Positions 61,689 through 64,000 of a stretch of DNA of 64,000 nt are shown piece after piece (position 1 is the stretch's first letter; the number at the start of each line of letters is the position of its first letter). Made by a program: the position numbers and the translations under genes. The stretch comes from Pseudoalteromonas rubra (lineage in GTDB: Bacteria; Pseudomonadota; Gammaproteobacteria; Enterobacterales; Alteromonadaceae). Below the pieces are notes generated by a model. It had not been told where the DNA came from, ran no database searches, and was given only the letters and a program-made list of their open reading frames with translations. The stretch spans positions 1 through 64,000 of the forward strand of contig NZ_PNCI01000044.1 in the NCBI RefSeq assembly GCF_005887095.1, written 5' to 3'.

Positions 61689-62501
61689 ATGAAATATATT
61701 ACTCACATCATGCTGTTGGTGCTATTGTTTTGTGCCGCTCAGTCTCAGGCCAATCTATTGATTTCACCCACCCGGGTCGTGTTTGATGAGCGCCAGCGAA
61801 ATGCCAAAGTATTTCTGATCAACAACAGCCAGGAGTACAAAACTTACCGTCTGAGCTTTAAAGAAAAGCTCGCCCTGCCTGAGGGAGGGTATAAAGATGT
61901 GTCGGAGCAGGAAAACCCCAGGCGTTTAAGTGGCTTGCTCAGAATGACACCCAAGCAGGTACGTCTTGCACCAGGCGAGCGCCAGGTCGTTAAACTCGCT
62001 TTGCGTCGAAAAAAAGACATGGCTGCGGGTGAATACCGTTCACACCTGTTCTTTCAGGCGTTGCCTGAGAAAAAAGACGCTGCGCAGAAGGGAGTTGGGA
62101 TCAGGCTGAATATGATTATGAGTTACAGTATCCCAGTGATTTACCGCCAATCGGCATCTGTGCCGCAGGTCACCATAGAGAGTGCCAAGGTGAGCCGGGG
62201 AGAAAGTGGTCGTTATGATACCGTCGGGCTGGCACTATCTCGTCAGGGTGACTCTAGTACGTTTGGCCAGATCAGTGTATATTGGCGCGGAAACAACACG
62301 GCTCAATGGCAAGAAGCCGCCATAGTGAGCAGCTATAGCATTTATCCGGAGGTCAGTCAGTCGCACTTACAGTTAAAGCTGATAGACCCGAGCATTATGC
62401 AGGGGGTGCGTGCCGGGGAGTTAAAAGTCGTGTATACCGGCAGTGGTGAATATCAGGGAATACCATTTGCGGAGCGCATCTTCCCTGTCACTTTGCCCTG
62501 A
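61689..62501 (+). CDS. PapD-like periplasmic pilus chaperone
   Basis: A 270-residue protein with a signal peptide (LLVLLFCAAQSQA). The N-terminal immunoglobulin-like PapD domain includes LLISPTRVVFDERQRNAKV, NNSQEYKTYRLSF, and RMTPKQVRLAPGERQVVKLA, followed by GEYRSHLFFQALP. These are typical of fimbrial chaperones that hold subunits by donor-strand complementation. The second domain is divergent. It precedes the usher-like gene by 13 bp. Confidence 0.85.
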   Translation: MKYITHIMLLVLLFCAAQSQANLLISPTRVVFDERQRNAKVFLINNSQEYKTYRLSFKEKLALPEGGYKDVSEQENPRRLSGLLRMTPKQVRLAPGERQVVKLALRRKKDMAAGEYRSHLFFQALPEKKDAAQKGVGIRLNMIMSYSIPVIYRQSASVPQVTIESAKVSRGESGRYDTVGLALSRQGDSSTFGQISVYWRGNNTAQWQEAAIVSSYSIYPEVSQSHLQLKLIDPSIMQGVRAGELKVVYTGSGEYQGIPFAERIFPVTLP

Positions 62502-62514
62502 CCCTGGTGGTTAG

Positions 62515-64000
62515 ATGGTGAGGTTTGTTCTGATCCTGCTAATTGGGCTGTCATGGGGAAGCGCCATGCCTGCATACAGTGCTCAGCAGCAGGATCTCTC
62601 CAAGGCCCTCAGTACGTTGCAACGTATCCAGGCTAAGCTGACACAGTCTAAAGCCAGCCTGACAGTGAGCAACCAGTCAAAACAAACGGGTATCCCCGAA
62701 GGGGAAGATTTGTTTTTGTCTGTGTATGCCGACAATGTCTATTTGGGTGAAGTGTTTGCGGTCAAAAGCCAGCGAGATGCGAAAATTGAATTGCGCAGCT
62801 TGTTTGCCGTACTGGATTTTGCCATCAGTGACGACGAAAAAACCGATCATTTCTCCGGCTGGTATCTCAGCCCTGAGCGTACGTTCTCTTTTGATAGCGA
62901 GCAAAGGGTGGCGCAGGTCAACGAGCAGCAATACGTCATTGCGCAGCAAGATGTATTGCATACGCAAGGTGAAGTGTTTGTCGAGTCAGCCTTAGTTTCT
63001 GACTGGTTTGGGCTCGATTTACAGTTCAATTATACAGATCAAAGGCTCAGTGTGCAGAGTCCTGAGCCATTGCCTGCACTTGAGCGCCAGGCTCGGGCGG
63101 ATCGTCGCTTGGTTCAGCACCAAGGTAATGCAGCCTCCAGGCTAACCTGGAAACCGAATGCTTATCAGATGTTGTCGTCACCACTGATGGATGTTCAGTT
63201 TGGCTATCGTCGTGACAACAAAGAGGATGCTTACTTCTACTCTATGCTTGGGGCACATGATCTGGCGTTCTGGAATGTCGAGTATTTTGTTTCAGGCAAG
63301 GATGGAGATGTTGTTGATCAAGGCCGCCTCAAAGGAAAGCGTGAAGATGGGCAAGGCCGCTTGTTGGGAGGCCTCAAAGCCACTCAGGTTGAGATGGGCG
63401 ATATTCTTGCAACACACATTGGTGCAGGGCAGCCCTCAGGACAAGGTGTCGGAGTGCGTGTTGCCGACAAGCCGTTGCATAACGACACTCAGGAGCAAAG
63501 CGTACAGATCAGTGGTTCAGTGCAAGCTGGCTGGGACGTTGAGCTGTATCATAACGGCCTGTTAGTCGCACAGCAGCTTCAGATCCAAACGGGTCGCTAC
63601 GATTTTGACCGTATCCCCCTGTATTTTGGTAGCAATCAGTTTGAGCTGGTCAAATATGGTCCTCAGGGGCAAGTAGAGCGTGAACAGCGCAGCTATTTTG
63701 TAGAAGGCACAGGATTGGATAGTGGCCAGAGCTATTTTGATGTGTCAGTAACAGATGTGGGTGGCTCGGTGTTTAACAATGACTGGGCACCAACGTCTCG
63801 TTCAGGTTGGCAGTTCGACGGCCGTTACGATCTCGGTCTTTCCGAAGATATGTCTGTGTATGCGGGTATCTCACAGGCGTTAACGAATGAGTCACAGACA
63901 GAGCGCATCCTGACGGCAGGTGGTACGCTGAGCCTGTGGAAAAAAATGTTGCTCAATCTGGATTTATCCCACGACAGCGACGCTCAGCATCAGGCTCTAC
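62515..64000 (+). CDS. usher-like outer-membrane protein (truncated by window end)
   Basis: An open frame of 495 codons continuing past the window. A signal peptide (VRFVLILLIGLSWGSAMPAYS) is followed by a periplasmic region. A segment with SGSVQAGWDVELYHNGLL, YDFDRIPLYFGSNQFEL and VKYGPQGQVEREQRSYFV is the pattern seen in fimbrial usher and TcfC-like proteins. Later repeats of beta-strands look like barrel strands. It probably secretes and anchors the DUF4402 subunits. The start is ATG at 62515; GTG at 62518 is possible. Confidence 0.78.
   Translation, partial: MVRFVLILLIGLSWGSAMPAYSAQQQDLSKALSTLQRIQAKLTQSKASLTVSNQSKQTGIPEGEDLFLSVYADNVYLGEVFAVKSQRDAKIELRSLFAVLDFAISDDEKTDHFSGWYLSPERTFSFDSEQRVAQVNEQQYVIAQQDVLHTQGEVFVESALVSDWFGLDLQFNYTDQRLSVQSPEPLPALERQARADRRLVQHQGNAASRLTWKPNAYQMLSSPLMDVQFGYRRDNKEDAYFYSMLGAHDLAFWNVEYFVSGKDGDVVDQGRLKGKREDGQGRLLGGLKATQVEMGDILATHIGAGQPSGQGVGVRVADKPLHNDTQEQSVQISGSVQAGWDVELYHNGLLVAQQLQIQTGRYDFDRIPLYFGSNQFELVKYGPQGQVEREQRSYFVEGTGLDSGQSYFDVSVTDVGGSVFNNDWAPTSRSGWQFDGRYDLGLSEDMSVYAGISQALTNESQTERILTAGGTLSLWKKMLLNLDLSHDSDAQHQAL

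Overview
The window is an ordinary stretch of gammaproteobacterial core chromosome. Gene content and order (tig-clpP-clpX-lon-hupB-ppiD; pspF-sapABCDF divergent from pspABC-ycjXF; barA divergent from rlmD-relA-mazG-pyrG-eno; mutH, rppH-ptsP, TauE-lgt-thyA) point to a marine Alteromonadales bacterium, most likely Pseudoalteromonas. Moderate GC content, a dispersed palindromic repeat of a type I associate with that genus, and phhAB plus a methionine gamma-lyase support this. The genus is inferred from content and was not verified by a search.

Layout. 1-20: edge of a minus-strand tRNA. 21-1141: gene-free region with a dense cluster of GATC sites and a paired DnaA-box module, followed by a MATE exporter and uvrB. 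4.5-18.4 kb: small accessory and metabolic genes (outer-membrane barrel, two LysR regulators of which one is MetR, GST, two GNAT enzymes, Fe-type alcohol dehydrogenase, ElyC-like protein, GAF-GAF-GGDEF-EAL protein, pyrC, a periplasmic binding protein, an FHA protein, folD). 18.7-19.3 kb: tRNA operon Pro-Arg-His-Pro-Pro. 19.6-28.7 kb: protein folding and turnover block. 28.8-39.3 kb: envelope block, with pspF and sapABCDF on the minus strand and pspABC-ycjX-ycjF on the plus strand behind a sigma-54-type promoter. 39.5-42.1 kb: methionine gamma-lyase and phenylalanine hydroxylase with its pterin-recycling partner. 42.2-52.5 kb: BarA, rRNA methylation, stringent response, nucleotide hygiene, CTP synthase and enolase. 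52.6-60.3 kb: mutH, rppH, ptsP, lgt, thyA and small envelope proteins. 60.5-64.0 kb: a surface-structure operon (two DUF4402 subunits, a PapD-like chaperone, and an usher-like protein cut by the window end).

Most notable signals. (1) Two copies of the same 25-bp head-to-head DnaA-box module, one upstream of the MATE-uvrB operon and one beside mutH. E. coli carries its DnaA-reactivating sequences DARS1 and DARS2 next to uvrB and mutH, so this looks like conserved DARS-type control of replication initiation. (2) Nine GATC sites in about 300 bp beside the first module. (3) A non-classical DUF4402/PapD/usher-like secretion operon. (4) A 580-bp region divergent from metR with a MetJ box, three abutting tiny reading frames, a hairpin and a strong terminator, but no metE. 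(5) A full-length and an internally deleted copy of one palindromic repeat element.

No CRISPR array, prophage, transposase or rRNA was seen.
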